A stretch of DNA of 64,000 nt. It comes from Phycisphaerae bacterium (lineage in GTDB: Bacteria > Planctomycetota > Phycisphaerae > Phycisphaerales > SM1A02). The translations under genes and the position numbers were made by a program. The notes beneath the pieces are model-generated. The model ran no database searches. It saw only the letters and a list, made by a program, of their open reading frames with translations, and had not been told where the DNA came from. Positions 1 to 8,871 of the stretch are shown piece by piece; the stretch's first letter is position 1; every line of letters starts with the position of its first letter. The stretch spans positions 23,656 to 87,655 of the forward strand of contig VGXO01000005.1 of assembly GCA_016873275.1 (NCBI GenBank), written 5' to 3'.

Positions 1-1
1 G

Positions 2-196
2 CGGCTGCTGCTCGAGGCGCCTCGACCCGGCGACCTCGACGCGGACGGCATCGTCGGTCCGATCGACCTCACGCTGCTTCTTGCGGCGTGGGGAGTGGTG
101 CAGGACCGCGCGGGGCTCGCCGCGGACATCGACGCGAGCGGCACCGTCGCCGCGTCGGACCTCACGGCGCTCCTTGCCGCATGGGACGCCCGCTGA
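2..196 (+). CDS. Dockerin-type EF-hand protein, C-terminal end only
   Basis: Partial gene entering from the left edge; only 64 codons are visible before TGA at 194-196. The frame encodes two EF-hand-like repeats, GDLDADGIVGPIDLTLLLAAW and then DIDASGTVAASDLTALLAAW. This is the calcium-binding D-x-D-x-D-G pattern ending in LL-A-A-W that is typical of dockerin-like tails on secreted planctomycete proteins. The rest of the protein lies outside the window, so its main domain is unknown. The second copy is degenerate (ASG for the usual NGDG). Three more proteins in this window carry the same module. Confidence 0.8.
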   Translation, partial: RLLLEAPRPGDLDADGIVGPIDLTLLLAAWGVVQDRAGLAADIDASGTVAASDLTALLAAWDAR

Positions 197-211
197 GTCT
201 TGGGCGAACGC

Positions 212-1027
212 TCAGCCGAGGATCATCCGCAGTCCGCCCGCGAGCATCAGGATGGCGAAGGCGACGCGGATCGTGGCGATGTTCAGGCGGTGCGTCAGGC
301 TCGCGCCGATCCACGCGCCGAGGATGCCGAGCGGGGCGAGGACGAGCGCCATCGCCATCGGCGCGGAGAGCCCTCGCCCGGTCGGATCGATCCGGACGAA
401 GCCCGCGTTCTTCAGGATCGACCCGACGAAGGTCCCGACGAGCATCACCGCGGAGGAGGTGCCGATCGCCGCGCGAAGCGGGGCATGACAGGCGCCCCGC
501 AGGAGCGGCACCGCGATGCCGCCGCCGCCGACGCCGAGCATTCCGGAGACGAATCCGGTGACCGAGCCGACCAAGCCGAGCGCGACCGCGCCGGTGCGCT
601 CCGCCCGGGTCTCGACGTGCTGGCGCCACAGCGACCACGCCTCGGAGAAGGCGACGTAGATCATGAACGCCCCGAAGGATCGCTGCAGCCAGAGCTGCTC
701 GAGCCTATTGCTCGTCAGCACCCCGACGACCACGAAGGCGACCGCCCACGGGACCATCCGCAGGAACCAGTCTCGCCGCACGCTGCGGGCCCGCGCGTGG
801 CGGATCGTCGCGGTCGCCGCGACGAGGAAGTTCACCACCATCGCCGCCGCCTGATAGAGGTGCTGGTCGCGACCGAAGACGAGCGTGAGCGCCGGGATCA
901 TGAGGAGCGACCCGCCGATCCCGGCGAGTCCGCCCATGATCCCGCCGCAGAGCCCGATCGTGGCGACGATCAAGAGCGTCCGCCACTGCTCGCCGTCGAG
1001 CATCGCGACCGGATCGAGCGGGGTCAT
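212..1027 (-). CDS. TSUP (TauE/SafE) family membrane permease
   Basis: A 271-residue polytopic membrane protein with the two-half layout of the TauE/SafE/TSUP family. Each half has a glycine-rich helix, seen as GGIMGGLAGIGGSLLMIPAL near residue 30 and GFVSGMLGVGGGGIAVPLL near residue 160. The family exports or imports small sulfur- or carbon-containing anions such as sulfite, sulfonates and sulfoacetate; the substrate cannot be read from the sequence. The ATG at 1027 overlaps the stop of the upstream methyltransferase in an ATGA arrangement, so the two are probably translationally coupled. It ends 15 bases from the convergent dockerin gene. Confidence 0.85.
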   Translation of the reverse strand: MTPLDPVAMLDGEQWRTLLIVATIGLCGGIMGGLAGIGGSLLMIPALTLVFGRDQHLYQAAAMVVNFLVAATATIRHARARSVRRDWFLRMVPWAVAFVVVGVLTSNRLEQLWLQRSFGAFMIYVAFSEAWSLWRQHVETRAERTGAVALGLVGSVTGFVSGMLGVGGGGIAVPLLRGACHAPLRAAIGTSSAVMLVGTFVGSILKNAGFVRIDPTGRGLSAPMAMALVLAPLGILGAWIGASLTHRLNIATIRVAFAILMLAGGLRMILG

Positions 1028-1794
1028 GGACGCGGCTCCGCGATCACGACGAGCGTCTCCTGCCCGAGGAGCACGCGCCCGTCGCGAGCGTGCGCCGCGA
1101 AGAGACGTCGCAGGGCGTCCACGGCTCGCGCCTGAGCGCGTGGCTCGCGCGGGAAGTACGACGCCGACCTCGCCCGGGCGAGGAGCCCCGCCTCGTCGAG
1201 CGACTGCGGATTCGGGAAGCGATGCCGCGCGACCTCGCGGAACGCCTCGGGCGACGCCCACAATCCCGCCGCGGGATCCTCGCCCGCGTCGGCGCGATCC
1301 GCGGGCGGGCGACCGATGGCGGCGACGTACGCCTCCGCGCCCGGATCGCCGCGCTGGCGGAGGTTCCACGCCACCGCGACGCGACCGCGCGGCGAGAGCA
1401 CCCGGCGGAAGCCTCGGCGGGCGGTCGAGGGATCGACCCAGTGGAAGCTCTGGAAGCAGGCGATGAGGTCGGTCGAACGGTCGGCGACGTCGGCAAGGCG
1501 CTCGTCGCCGATCGAGTAGCGGATCGAGCCGCCACCCACGGGGCTTCCCGCGCGACGAGCCTCCGCGAGCATCTCCTCGCTCGGATCCATCCCCACGACC
1601 ACGAGTCCCCGCGACGCGAGGAGCCGCGTCGAGATGCCGGTGCCGCAGCCGAGGTCGATGGCGGGGGCACCCGGCGCGAGACCCTCGACGATGAGGTCGA
1701 TCACCGCGTCGGGATAGGTCGGTCGCGCCGCCGCGTAGTCGCTCGAGCGTCCCGAGAAGAGGGTCGCGCCGCGGAGGGCGTCGGGGTCGGGCAT
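1024..1794 (-). CDS. Class I SAM-dependent methyltransferase
   Basis: 256 residues. The SAM-binding motif I (AIDLGCGTGISTRLL) lies at about residues 45-59, followed by the acidic motif II region GMDPSEEML and a conserved FQSFHWVDP. The last two with the N-terminal SSDYAAARPTYP are typical of the Methyltransf_11 group, which includes yeast Crg1/Tmt1-like and many uncharacterised bacterial enzymes. The substrate is unknown. The ATG at 1794 faces comM across a 57-base divergent gap that must hold both promoters. Its end overlaps the TSUP permease start by 4 bases. Confidence 0.85.
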   Translation of the reverse strand: MPDPDALRGATLFSGRSSDYAAARPTYPDAVIDLIVEGLAPGAPAIDLGCGTGISTRLLASRGLVVVGMDPSEEMLAEARRAGSPVGGGSIRYSIGDERLADVADRSTDLIACFQSFHWVDPSTARRGFRRVLSPRGRVAVAWNLRQRGDPGAEAYVAAIGRPPADRADAGEDPAAGLWASPEAFREVARHRFPNPQSLDEAGLLARARSASYFPREPRAQARAVDALRRLFAAHARDGRVLLGQETLVVIAEPRP

Positions 1795-1851
1795 TGCGGC
1801 ATTCTGGCGACTTTTCGCCGGACCGCCCGCGCGCCGCCGTAGGTTCGCCGC

Positions 1852-3393
1852 GTGCGCAGCCCCGACACCGAGCGAGCGACCAGCCGCGTGCACTCCTTCG
1901 TCCTGCAGGGCATCGAGGCGGTGCCGTGCGAGGTGGAGGTGCACCTCGCACGCCGCGGACTCGGCGGTCTGACCATGGTGGGACTTCCCGACGCGGCGGT
2001 GCGGGAGTCCGCCGACCGCGTCCGGAGCGCCATCCAGAACGTCGGGCTCCGATGGCCTTGGCGGCAGGCGACGGTGAGCCTGGCGCCTGGCGACCTTCGC
2101 AAGGAAGGACCGGTCTTCGACCTGCCGATCGCCCTCGCGGTGCTCGCCGCGGATGGCGTGCTCGGAGCGGGACGCGCGACGCTCGACGAGTCGCTCGTGG
2201 CGGGCGAGCTCGCCCTCGACGGTCGGCTGCGGGGGGTCCGTGGCGTCGTCAGCCTCGCGATGCTCGCGCGGCGGCTCGGGCGACGCGCCGTGATCGTCCC
2301 GAGCGCGAACGCCGCGGAGGCGTCCATCGTCGAGGGCGTCGAGGTCCTCGCGTTCGACTCGCTCGGGGAGGTCGTCGGCGTCCTGCTCGGGGCGATCGAT
2401 CGACCTCGCCGTGGATCGATCCTCGATGACTCGATCCTCGCGGACGCGACCGCGGAGGTGGACCTCGCGGAGATCCGCGGGCAGGAGGCGGCGAAGCGGT
2501 CGCTGACGATCGCGGCGGCGGGATCGCACAACATCCTGCTCATCGGTCCGGCGGGGGCGGGGAAGACGATGATGGCGCGGGCGCTGCCGGGACTGCTTCC
2601 TCCGATGAGCCGCGAGGAGGCGCTCGAGGTGACCCGCGTCCACTCCTGCGCGGGCGTGCTCGGCGAGTCGCGCTCCCTCGTCGCGGCGCGACCGGTCCGC
2701 TCGCCGCATCACACCGCCTCGACCGCCGCGGTCGTCGGAGGCGGTCGGATTCCGCGACCGGGCGAGGTGAGCCTTGCGCACCGCGGGGTGCTCTTTCTCG
2801 ACGAGCTCCCGGAGTTCGCGCGACCGGTGCTGGAAGGTCTCCGCGAGCCGCTCGAGGACGGCATGGTGACGATCGCCCGCGCCCACGGGGCGGTGCGGTT
2901 CCCCGCGAAGGTGCTGCTCGTCGCGGCGATGAACCCGACCCACCGCGGCCGCCGCGTGGAGGGCGAGCAAGGTCGAGAGGAGCAGTCCCGCTACCTCTCG
3001 CGGCTCTCGGGTCCGCTCGTCGACCGCATCGACCTCCACGTCGAGGTCCCCGCCGTGCGTTTCGAGCAGCTCGTGACCGCCCGCCCCGGCGCGAGCACCG
3101 CGGCGCTCCGCGCGAGGGTCGCGTCGGCGCGGGCACTCGCGGCGCGGCGGCAGGGGGAGGACCGACCCAACGCCCACCTGCGGGGTCGCGAGCTCGACCG
3201 GCTCGCGGCGCTCGACGACGCCGGTCGGCGCCTGCTCGGCGAGGCGATGGAGGGGTTTGGACTCAGCGCCAGGGCGTACGACAAGATCCGCCGGATCGCC
3301 CGCACCATCGCGGACCTCGAGGGCGTCGAGGCGATCGCCCTCGAGCACGTCGCGGAGGCGGTCTCGTATCGGATCCTCGACCGGGCGGAGTGA
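1852..3393 (+). CDS. comM: ComM/YifB family Mg-chelatase-like AAA+ ATPase
   Basis: 513 residues. The N-terminal ChlI-like domain begins VHSFVLQGIEAVPCEVEVHL and continues into GLPDAAVRESADRVRSA, the hallmark of YifB/ComM. The AAA+ core has a Walker A GPAGAGKT near residue 231, Walker B LFLDELPEF near 313, and the C-terminal Mg_chelatase_C region with arginine-rich helices (YDKIRRIARTIADLEG). ComM-type helicases drive branch migration during integration of transformed DNA in naturally competent bacteria. The family is also found in species with no known competence, so that role is not proven here. The start is a GTG. Confidence 0.92.
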   Translation: MRSPDTERATSRVHSFVLQGIEAVPCEVEVHLARRGLGGLTMVGLPDAAVRESADRVRSAIQNVGLRWPWRQATVSLAPGDLRKEGPVFDLPIALAVLAADGVLGAGRATLDESLVAGELALDGRLRGVRGVVSLAMLARRLGRRAVIVPSANAAEASIVEGVEVLAFDSLGEVVGVLLGAIDRPRRGSILDDSILADATAEVDLAEIRGQEAAKRSLTIAAAGSHNILLIGPAGAGKTMMARALPGLLPPMSREEALEVTRVHSCAGVLGESRSLVAARPVRSPHHTASTAAVVGGGRIPRPGEVSLAHRGVLFLDELPEFARPVLEGLREPLEDGMVTIARAHGAVRFPAKVLLVAAMNPTHRGRRVEGEQGREEQSRYLSRLSGPLVDRIDLHVEVPAVRFEQLVTARPGASTAALRARVASARALAARRQGEDRPNAHLRGRELDRLAALDDAGRRLLGEAMEGFGLSARAYDKIRRIARTIADLEGVEAIALEHVAEAVSYRILDRAE

Positions 3394-3421
3394 CTCGCGC
3401 GCCGTCGAGTCCCCCGCCGCC

Positions 3422-6400
3422 TCACTCCACCGTCGGCGCGAAGCCGCGGCGCATGGTGTTCTCGCAGACGGCCCGCGGCTCGGTGAAGTGGAGCAGGTAC
3501 TCGCGGCCGCCCGCCTTGCTGCCGACGCCGGAGAGCCCGAAGCCGCCGAAGGGCTGCCGGGCGACGAGGGCGCCGGTGATGCCGCGGTTGAGGTAGAGGT
3601 TGCCGACGCGGTACTCGAGGCGGGCTCGCTCGAGGTGCGAGGGCTTCCGGCTGAACACGCCGCCGGTGAGCTTGTACTCCGTCGAGTTCGCGATCGCGAT
3701 CGCCTCGTCGAAGTCGCGAGCCTTGATGACCGCGAGCACCGGTCCGAAGACCTCCTCGTTGGCGAGGCGGTGCTCCGGGCGGATCGCCGAGACGATGGTC
3801 GGCCCGACGTAGGGCTTGCCGACCTTCGCGGCGAGACCCTCCGGCACCGGCATCTCGAGCTCGACGCGACCCTCGCGGCGCCCGATCTCCACGTACTCGC
3901 GGATCTTCGCGGCGGCGTCCTCGTCGATCACCGGACCGACGTCGGTGCCGGGCCGCAGCGGATCGCCGATGACGAGCGTGCGGGTGCTCTCGACGATGCG
4001 GCGAAGGAAGTCGTCGTGGCAGCTCTCGACGACGATCACCCGGCTGCACGCCGAGCACTTCTGCCCGCAGAAGGAGAAGGCGCTCTGCCGCACCCCGAGC
4101 ACCGCCTCGTCGAGGTCCGCGGAGGCGTCGACGATCACCGCGTTCTTGCCGCCCATCTCGCAGACGACCTTCTTCACGAACGGCTGCCCCGCGGGCGTGC
4201 GACCGGCGGCCTCGAGGATGTCGAGCCCGACGCCCTTCGAGCCGGTGAAGGCGACGAGGGCGACCCGCGGATCGCGCACGAGCCGCGCCCCGACCGTCTC
4301 GCCGCGACCGGGCAGGAAGGCGAGGGCGTCACGGGGGCAGCCCGAGTCCCAGAGGATCTCGCAGAGGATCTTCGCGATCGCGGGCGTCTGCTCCGCGGGC
4401 TTGAGGGCGACGACGTTGCCGGTCACGAGCGCGGCGACGGTCATGCCGCAGCAGATCGCGAGCGGGAAGTTCCAGGGGCTGATCACCGCCGCGATGCCGC
4501 GCGGCTGGTGCCACTGCTCGTCGAGCTCGCCGGCGAAGCGGCCGATCCGCTCGCGGGCGAAGAGCGACGCGCCGCAGCGGGCGTAGAACTCGCAGAAGTC
4601 GATCGCCTCGCAGACGTCCGCGTCGGCCTCGCGCCAGGTCTTGCCGCTCTCGCGGATCACGATCCCGGAGAGCTCGTCGCGCCGCCGCCGCATCGCCGCC
4701 GCCGCCTTCACGAGGACCGCGGCGCGGACCCCGTAGGCGGCGTCGCGCCACGTCGGGAAGTAGCGGGCGAGCGACGCGAGCGACGCGTCGGCGTCCGACT
4801 CCTTCGCGTCGATCGCGACCTTCGGCACGCGGCTCTGCTCGACCGCCTGGCCGAAGGAGGATCGCTGCGAGGCGTCGGCGAAGTCGCGGAGCGGCTCGTT
4901 GAAGAAGGGCCGACCATCGCCGATCGAGGCGTGCGCGGGCGAGAGGTGGTGGCGGCGGGGCGCCTCGCGGAGCGCGGCGGGACCGGGGTCCTCGCCCTCG
5001 GCGCCGTGCGGCGAGGCGAGGAGCGCGTCGGGGGTCGCGCCGTCGGCGAAGCCCGCGCGGAGCCAGGACTCGTTCGAGGTGTTCTCGAGCAGGCGCCGCA
5101 CGAGGTACGCCATGCCGGGGATCATCTCGCCGACGGGGACGTACTCGCGGACGCGGAGGTCCATCTCGGCGCACGCCGACTTCAGCTCGTCGCCCATCCC
5201 GTGCAGCATCTGCAGCTCGATCGCGGAGCGGGGCAGGCCGAGCCTCGCCACCTCCGCGAGCGCCGCGGCGATCGAGCGGGCGTTGTGCGAGCCGAGGGCG
5301 AGCTTCACGCCGCCCTCGCCGGCGCGGCGGGGCGTCGAGGCGAGGAAGATCCGGCTCATCCGCTCGAAGCACGCGTCGCTGTCGCGCTTGCGGCTCCAGA
5401 CCGGCACCGGCCAGCCCATCTGCTCGGCGTGGATCGTCTCGTAGTCCCAGTAGGCGCCCTTCACGAGCCGCACCGTGATCGGACGCCTCCTCGACCTCGC
5501 CCACTCCGCGATGTTCCGCGCGTCGTCCTCGCCGCTTCGAAGGTACGCCTGCATCGCGAGCCCGCCCTCGAACTCGACGGCGTCCGAGCATCGCTTGAAG
5601 AGCTCGAGGGTCAGGTCCTTGAGGGAGCGCTGCTCCATGTCGAAGTTGACGAAGACGCCGCGCTCGGCGGCGGTCCGCAGCACCGGCGTCAGCGCCTCCA
5701 CCAGTCCCTTGAGCGAGCCCTCGAGGTCGATGGGGTCGGTCGAGGCGTAGAGCGAGGAGATCTTGATCGAGACGTTGGTGCGGGGAATGGGACCGAGGTG
5801 GTCGGAGTCGAGCCGCGGGTTCGGCGACCACGCCCGCACCGCCTCGGGCAGGTTGCGGATGAGGTCGAGGTACTTGCCGCGGTAGACCTCCGCCTCGGCG
5901 TGGGAGACGCATGCCTCGCCGAGGAGGTCCACCGAGAACGCGAGCCCGCGCTTCCAGAGCTTCTCCAGCATCGGGAGCGCGTCGGCGGCGTCCCGTCCGG
6001 CGATGAACTTCGACGCCATGCCCTCGATGCGGCCGGACATCGTCCTCGCGACGAGACCCTTCGCCATGCCGCCCGCCTTGAGGCCGATCCCGAGTCCCGG
6101 CGGGAGCGTCACGCCCGGCTGCGAGAGGTAGTCCTCGAGGTGGTCGTGGATCTGCTCGGCGGACTTGAGCGTCGGGAACGCGTCGACGAAGCGGAAGAGC
6201 TGGACCTTGAACGCCTCGTCCTTCATGGACCAGTTCATGAGCGCGTCGGACCAGTACGAGCTGCTCAGGAACCCGGCGCGATGGCGGGCGCTGCGGTCAA
6301 GGAGCTCCCGACCGAGCTCGAGGATCGACTCCTCGGTCGGCGCGTCGCCGAGCGTCGCGCCGCTGGTGCGGGGAGGCGAGGACCGTGGCGGGGTCGCGGG

Positions 6401-6433
6401 AGCGCGACCTCGGAGGCGATCGAAGATTCCCAT
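3422..6433 (-). CDS. putA: Bifunctional proline dehydrogenase / 1-pyrroline-5-carboxylate dehydrogenase
   Basis: 1003 residues, the length of a minimal PutA without an N-terminal DNA-binding domain. The FAD-dependent proline dehydrogenase half covers roughly residues 60-480, with VRLVKGAYWDYE as its substrate/flavin motif. The aldehyde dehydrogenase half (about 540-1000) has AVISPWNFPLAI, FTGSKGVG, the catalytic region CEMGGKNAVIVD near 758 and the cysteine of SFCGQKCSACS near 793. It oxidises proline to glutamate, channelling P5C between sites. I chose the ATG at 6433 because the upstream frame is low-complexity and not conserved-looking. It is divergent from fabI (152-base gap) and ends 28 bases from comM tail to tail. 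Long antisense open frames across it are composition artefacts. Confidence 0.95.
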   Translation of the reverse strand: MGIFDRLRGRAPATPPRSSPPRTSGATLGDAPTEESILELGRELLDRSARHRAGFLSSSYWSDALMNWSMKDEAFKVQLFRFVDAFPTLKSAEQIHDHLEDYLSQPGVTLPPGLGIGLKAGGMAKGLVARTMSGRIEGMASKFIAGRDAADALPMLEKLWKRGLAFSVDLLGEACVSHAEAEVYRGKYLDLIRNLPEAVRAWSPNPRLDSDHLGPIPRTNVSIKISSLYASTDPIDLEGSLKGLVEALTPVLRTAAERGVFVNFDMEQRSLKDLTLELFKRCSDAVEFEGGLAMQAYLRSGEDDARNIAEWARSRRRPITVRLVKGAYWDYETIHAEQMGWPVPVWSRKRDSDACFERMSRIFLASTPRRAGEGGVKLALGSHNARSIAAALAEVARLGLPRSAIELQMLHGMGDELKSACAEMDLRVREYVPVGEMIPGMAYLVRRLLENTSNESWLRAGFADGATPDALLASPHGAEGEDPGPAALREAPRRHHLSPAHASIGDGRPFFNEPLRDFADASQRSSFGQAVEQSRVPKVAIDAKESDADASLASLARYFPTWRDAAYGVRAAVLVKAAAAMRRRRDELSGIVIRESGKTWREADADVCEAIDFCEFYARCGASLFARERIGRFAGELDEQWHQPRGIAAVISPWNFPLAICCGMTVAALVTGNVVALKPAEQTPAIAKILCEILWDSGCPRDALAFLPGRGETVGARLVRDPRVALVAFTGSKGVGLDILEAAGRTPAGQPFVKKVVCEMGGKNAVIVDASADLDEAVLGVRQSAFSFCGQKCSACSRVIVVESCHDDFLRRIVESTRTLVIGDPLRPGTDVGPVIDEDAAAKIREYVEIGRREGRVELEMPVPEGLAAKVGKPYVGPTIVSAIRPEHRLANEEVFGPVLAVIKARDFDEAIAIANSTEYKLTGGVFSRKPSHLERARLEYRVGNLYLNRGITGALVARQPFGGFGLSGVGSKAGGREYLLHFTEPRAVCENTMRRGFAPTVE

Positions 6434-6585
6434 GTCGTGGCGGGACGGGACGTCGGGTTCGTGCGGCGGCGCCGCGGCGGCGGCGAGTATAGCGGGGCCG
6501 TCCGACGCTCCCGGGTCGCGCCGGCGTTGCGGTACCCTTCGCAACCCGCCGCCCGCTCGCGGACGGCGGACCTGGAGCACGAGCC

Positions 6586-7365
6586 ATGGCGTTGATGGAC
6601 GGCAAGCGCGGACTGGTGGTCGGCATCGCGAACGAGCACTCGATGGCGTTCTCGATCGCGGAGAGCCTGCTCGCCCACGGGGCGACCTGCATGTTCACGC
6701 ACCTTCCGGGCGACAAGATGGAACGGCGGCTCCGCAAGGCGATGGAGTCGCTCGGCGTGCCCGACGCGTGGGCGGCGTCCCTCGATGCCTCGAGCGACGC
6801 GGAGCTCGACCGGGTGTTCGCGAAGGTCGCCGCCGACGTCGGCACCATCGACTTCCTCGTCCACTCGATCGCCTTCGCCGACAAGGACTGGCTCAAGGAG
6901 GGCGCCTTCACCGGCACCCCGCGGCAGGTGTTCACGCAGGCGATGGACATCTCCGCCTACACCTACGCCGCGATGGCGAATCGCGCGGCGCCGCTGATGC
7001 CGCAGGGAGGCGCGATGATCGCCCTCTCCTACTACGGCGCGGAGAAGGCGGTGCCGGGCTACAACGTCATGGGCGTCGCGAAGGCGGCGCTCGAGGCGAC
7101 CTCGCGCTACCTCGCGATGGAGCTTGGTTCCAAGTCGATCCGCGTGAACTGCATCAGCGCGGGACCGCTGAGGACGCTCTCCGCGATGGCGGTCGGCGGG
7201 TTCGGGGAGATCCTCGACTGGGTCGAGAAGAAGGCGCCACTTCGCCGCAACATCGTCGGCAAGGACGTGGGCGACGCGGCGGTGTACCTCCTCAGCGACC
7301 TCTCCAGCGCGGTGACGGGTCAGACGCTCTACGTCGACGGCGGCTACAGCGTGATGGGGCTGTAG
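6586..7365 (+). CDS. fabI: Enoyl-[acyl-carrier-protein] reductase, FabI type
   Basis: 259 residues, the normal FabI length. The NAD-binding turn is GIANEHSMAFSIA (from residue 13) rather than a classic Rossmann GxGxxG, which is characteristic of FabI. The catalytic Tyr-x6-Lys pair is Y159...K166 in GYNVMGVAKAAL, preceded by ALSYYGAEK. It reduces enoyl-ACP in the last step of each fatty acid elongation cycle in the cytoplasm. The ATG follows a GGAG at a suitable distance. Its last 22 bases overlap the end of the convergent O-antigen-ligase-like gene. Confidence 0.95.
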   Translation: MALMDGKRGLVVGIANEHSMAFSIAESLLAHGATCMFTHLPGDKMERRLRKAMESLGVPDAWAASLDASSDAELDRVFAKVAADVGTIDFLVHSIAFADKDWLKEGAFTGTPRQVFTQAMDISAYTYAAMANRAAPLMPQGGAMIALSYYGAEKAVPGYNVMGVAKAALEATSRYLAMELGSKSIRVNCISAGPLRTLSAMAVGGFGEILDWVEKKAPLRRNIVGKDVGDAAVYLLSDLSSAVTGQTLYVDGGYSVMGL

Positions 7366-8708
7366 GCTCCGCCGAACGCGGCGCGGGAGGACGCGGTCGT
7401 CGCGACGTCGCGGCGAGGACGGTCGACGTCGATCCTCGCCGATCGTCCGCCACTGGACGCCCGCGAGGCGACCTCTCCGGCGCCGTGGCCCGGGGGAAGT
7501 GACCGCCCCCACTCGAGGCACCCCGTCAGCGCGAGGGCGATCCAGAACGAAGGTCGGGTGTGGACGTCCATGGTCATGCCGGACGCGGCGATGGAGGTCA
7601 GGACGCAGACGCGGAGCCATGGTCCGTGGCGCCATGCGTCGCGCAGCTGGGCGAGGAGCAACCATCCGAAGAGCGCTGCGCCGGGAATGCCCAGCAGGAC
7701 CGCGAAGCCGAACGCGGCGCTGTGGGTCGCGGGCGAGGTGGCGATCGACCACTGCTCCGTCGAAGGACCCAGAAGAGGATTCGTTGCGATCGCCTCGGCG
7801 GCGCTTCGCCAGATCTCCCCCCGTTCGCCGCGGTCCTGCCATTGGTCGCTGAACCGGAGGATGCGGAGCGCGCCAGGCGACCAGGAAGTGGGCTCGGGCG
7901 AGCTGGTCAGACCGGGGCGAGCCGCCGGCCACGCGAGCCAGGTCACGCAGACCGGGATGGCGATGAAGACCACGACGAGCCGGGCGACCCGGGATCGCGC
8001 GACGAGCATCGCCAGTCCCAGACCGATCGCCAGCATCATCCCGCGGCTCGAGGTGAGGATGATGAGCTGGAGGCTCAGCACGAACGTCAGCAGGAGGATC
8101 GTCCAGCACGCCTGCCGCGCGCGGTCGTCCCGACAGCCGAGCGCGACGAGCGGAAGCAGCCCGAGACCTGCGAGCAGCGGGAGCGCCAGCTCGTTGGGAT
8201 TGATCGGGAGGCTGTAGTCGTCCGCGGATCGGAGCGAGGTCGAGAGCACGAATCCGAGTCGCCGGTCGAGACCCTCGCCGAGCAGCTCGATCAGCAGGAC
8301 GAGAAGACCGGCGCCGGCCGCGGAGAGCGCCAGGCTCGCGGCGACGAGGGGGAGGAAGCCCGCGAGCGGCGATCGGGCGAGCGACCGCGTCGCGAGGTAG
8401 GAGAGGAGTCCGATGATCACGATGCCCACGAAGGTCGGGGGCTGGCCGCGGAGGATCGGGATCAGGCAGAGCAGCGCGAGGGCGAGGGCGGTCCATTCGC
8501 TCGCCGTGCGTGGGGTCGCGGCGCGGAGGTCGAGCAGGAGACCGCCGACGATGAGCACCGCGGCGACCGCCACCACGGCTCGGGTCATCGTCGGAAAGAC
8601 CGCCAGGACCCCCCACGCCCCGAACCAGAGCGCGAGGAGGAGGAGCCCGGCGAGGAGGGAGACTCGGGCGAGGCGCGTCGCGACGTCGATGGAGGAGGGA
8701 GAGGTCAT
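7344..8708 (-). CDS. O-antigen ligase-like polytopic membrane protein
   Basis: 454 residues with about ten to twelve hydrophobic segments. A large hydrophilic stretch near residues 280-330 (PEPTSWSPGALRILRFSDQW...RGEIWRSAAEAIATNPLLGPS) resembles the periplasmic loop of the Wzy/WaaL family (O-antigen ligase/polymerase). The short TSSRGMMLAIGLG segment and the E-I-W-x-x-A loop pattern fit that family. Such proteins polymerise or ligate surface polysaccharide. The roughly 60-residue C-terminal tail is polar, and its last codons overlap fabI on the other strand (22 bases), so that tail is probably not functionally constrained. A 163-base gap separates it from the GTPase gene upstream. Confidence 0.7.
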   Translation of the reverse strand: MTSPSSIDVATRLARVSLLAGLLLLALWFGAWGVLAVFPTMTRAVVAVAAVLIVGGLLLDLRAATPRTASEWTALALALLCLIPILRGQPPTFVGIVIIGLLSYLATRSLARSPLAGFLPLVAASLALSAAGAGLLVLLIELLGEGLDRRLGFVLSTSLRSADDYSLPINPNELALPLLAGLGLLPLVALGCRDDRARQACWTILLLTFVLSLQLIILTSSRGMMLAIGLGLAMLVARSRVARLVVVFIAIPVCVTWLAWPAARPGLTSSPEPTSWSPGALRILRFSDQWQDRGERGEIWRSAAEAIATNPLLGPSTEQWSIATSPATHSAAFGFAVLLGIPGAALFGWLLLAQLRDAWRHGPWLRVCVLTSIAASGMTMDVHTRPSFWIALALTGCLEWGRSLPPGHGAGEVASRASSGGRSARIDVDRPRRDVATTASSRAAFGGAYSPITL

Positions 8709-8871
8709 CGGCGGTGCGGAGCCACCGGAGGCGCTCCGGACGCGATCCTGTGCGATCGGACCATCGATGTCAACGGCCGCGATCGCTCGACCTCGATCGA
8801 TCCTCAGGCGGTCATCGTGGTCGCGATGGGCGGAGTCGCCATGCCGGCGCCGACCTCGGCGATGTCGGTCG

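Noticed and set aside
3257..6595. A 1112-codon open frame antisense to putA, and many similar long antisense frames over dnaK, nrdJ, ptsI and rne
   Set aside because: They lie opposite genes with full family motifs. Their products are Asp/Glu/Arg/His-rich with no fold, which is the expected shadow of GC-rich codon use.
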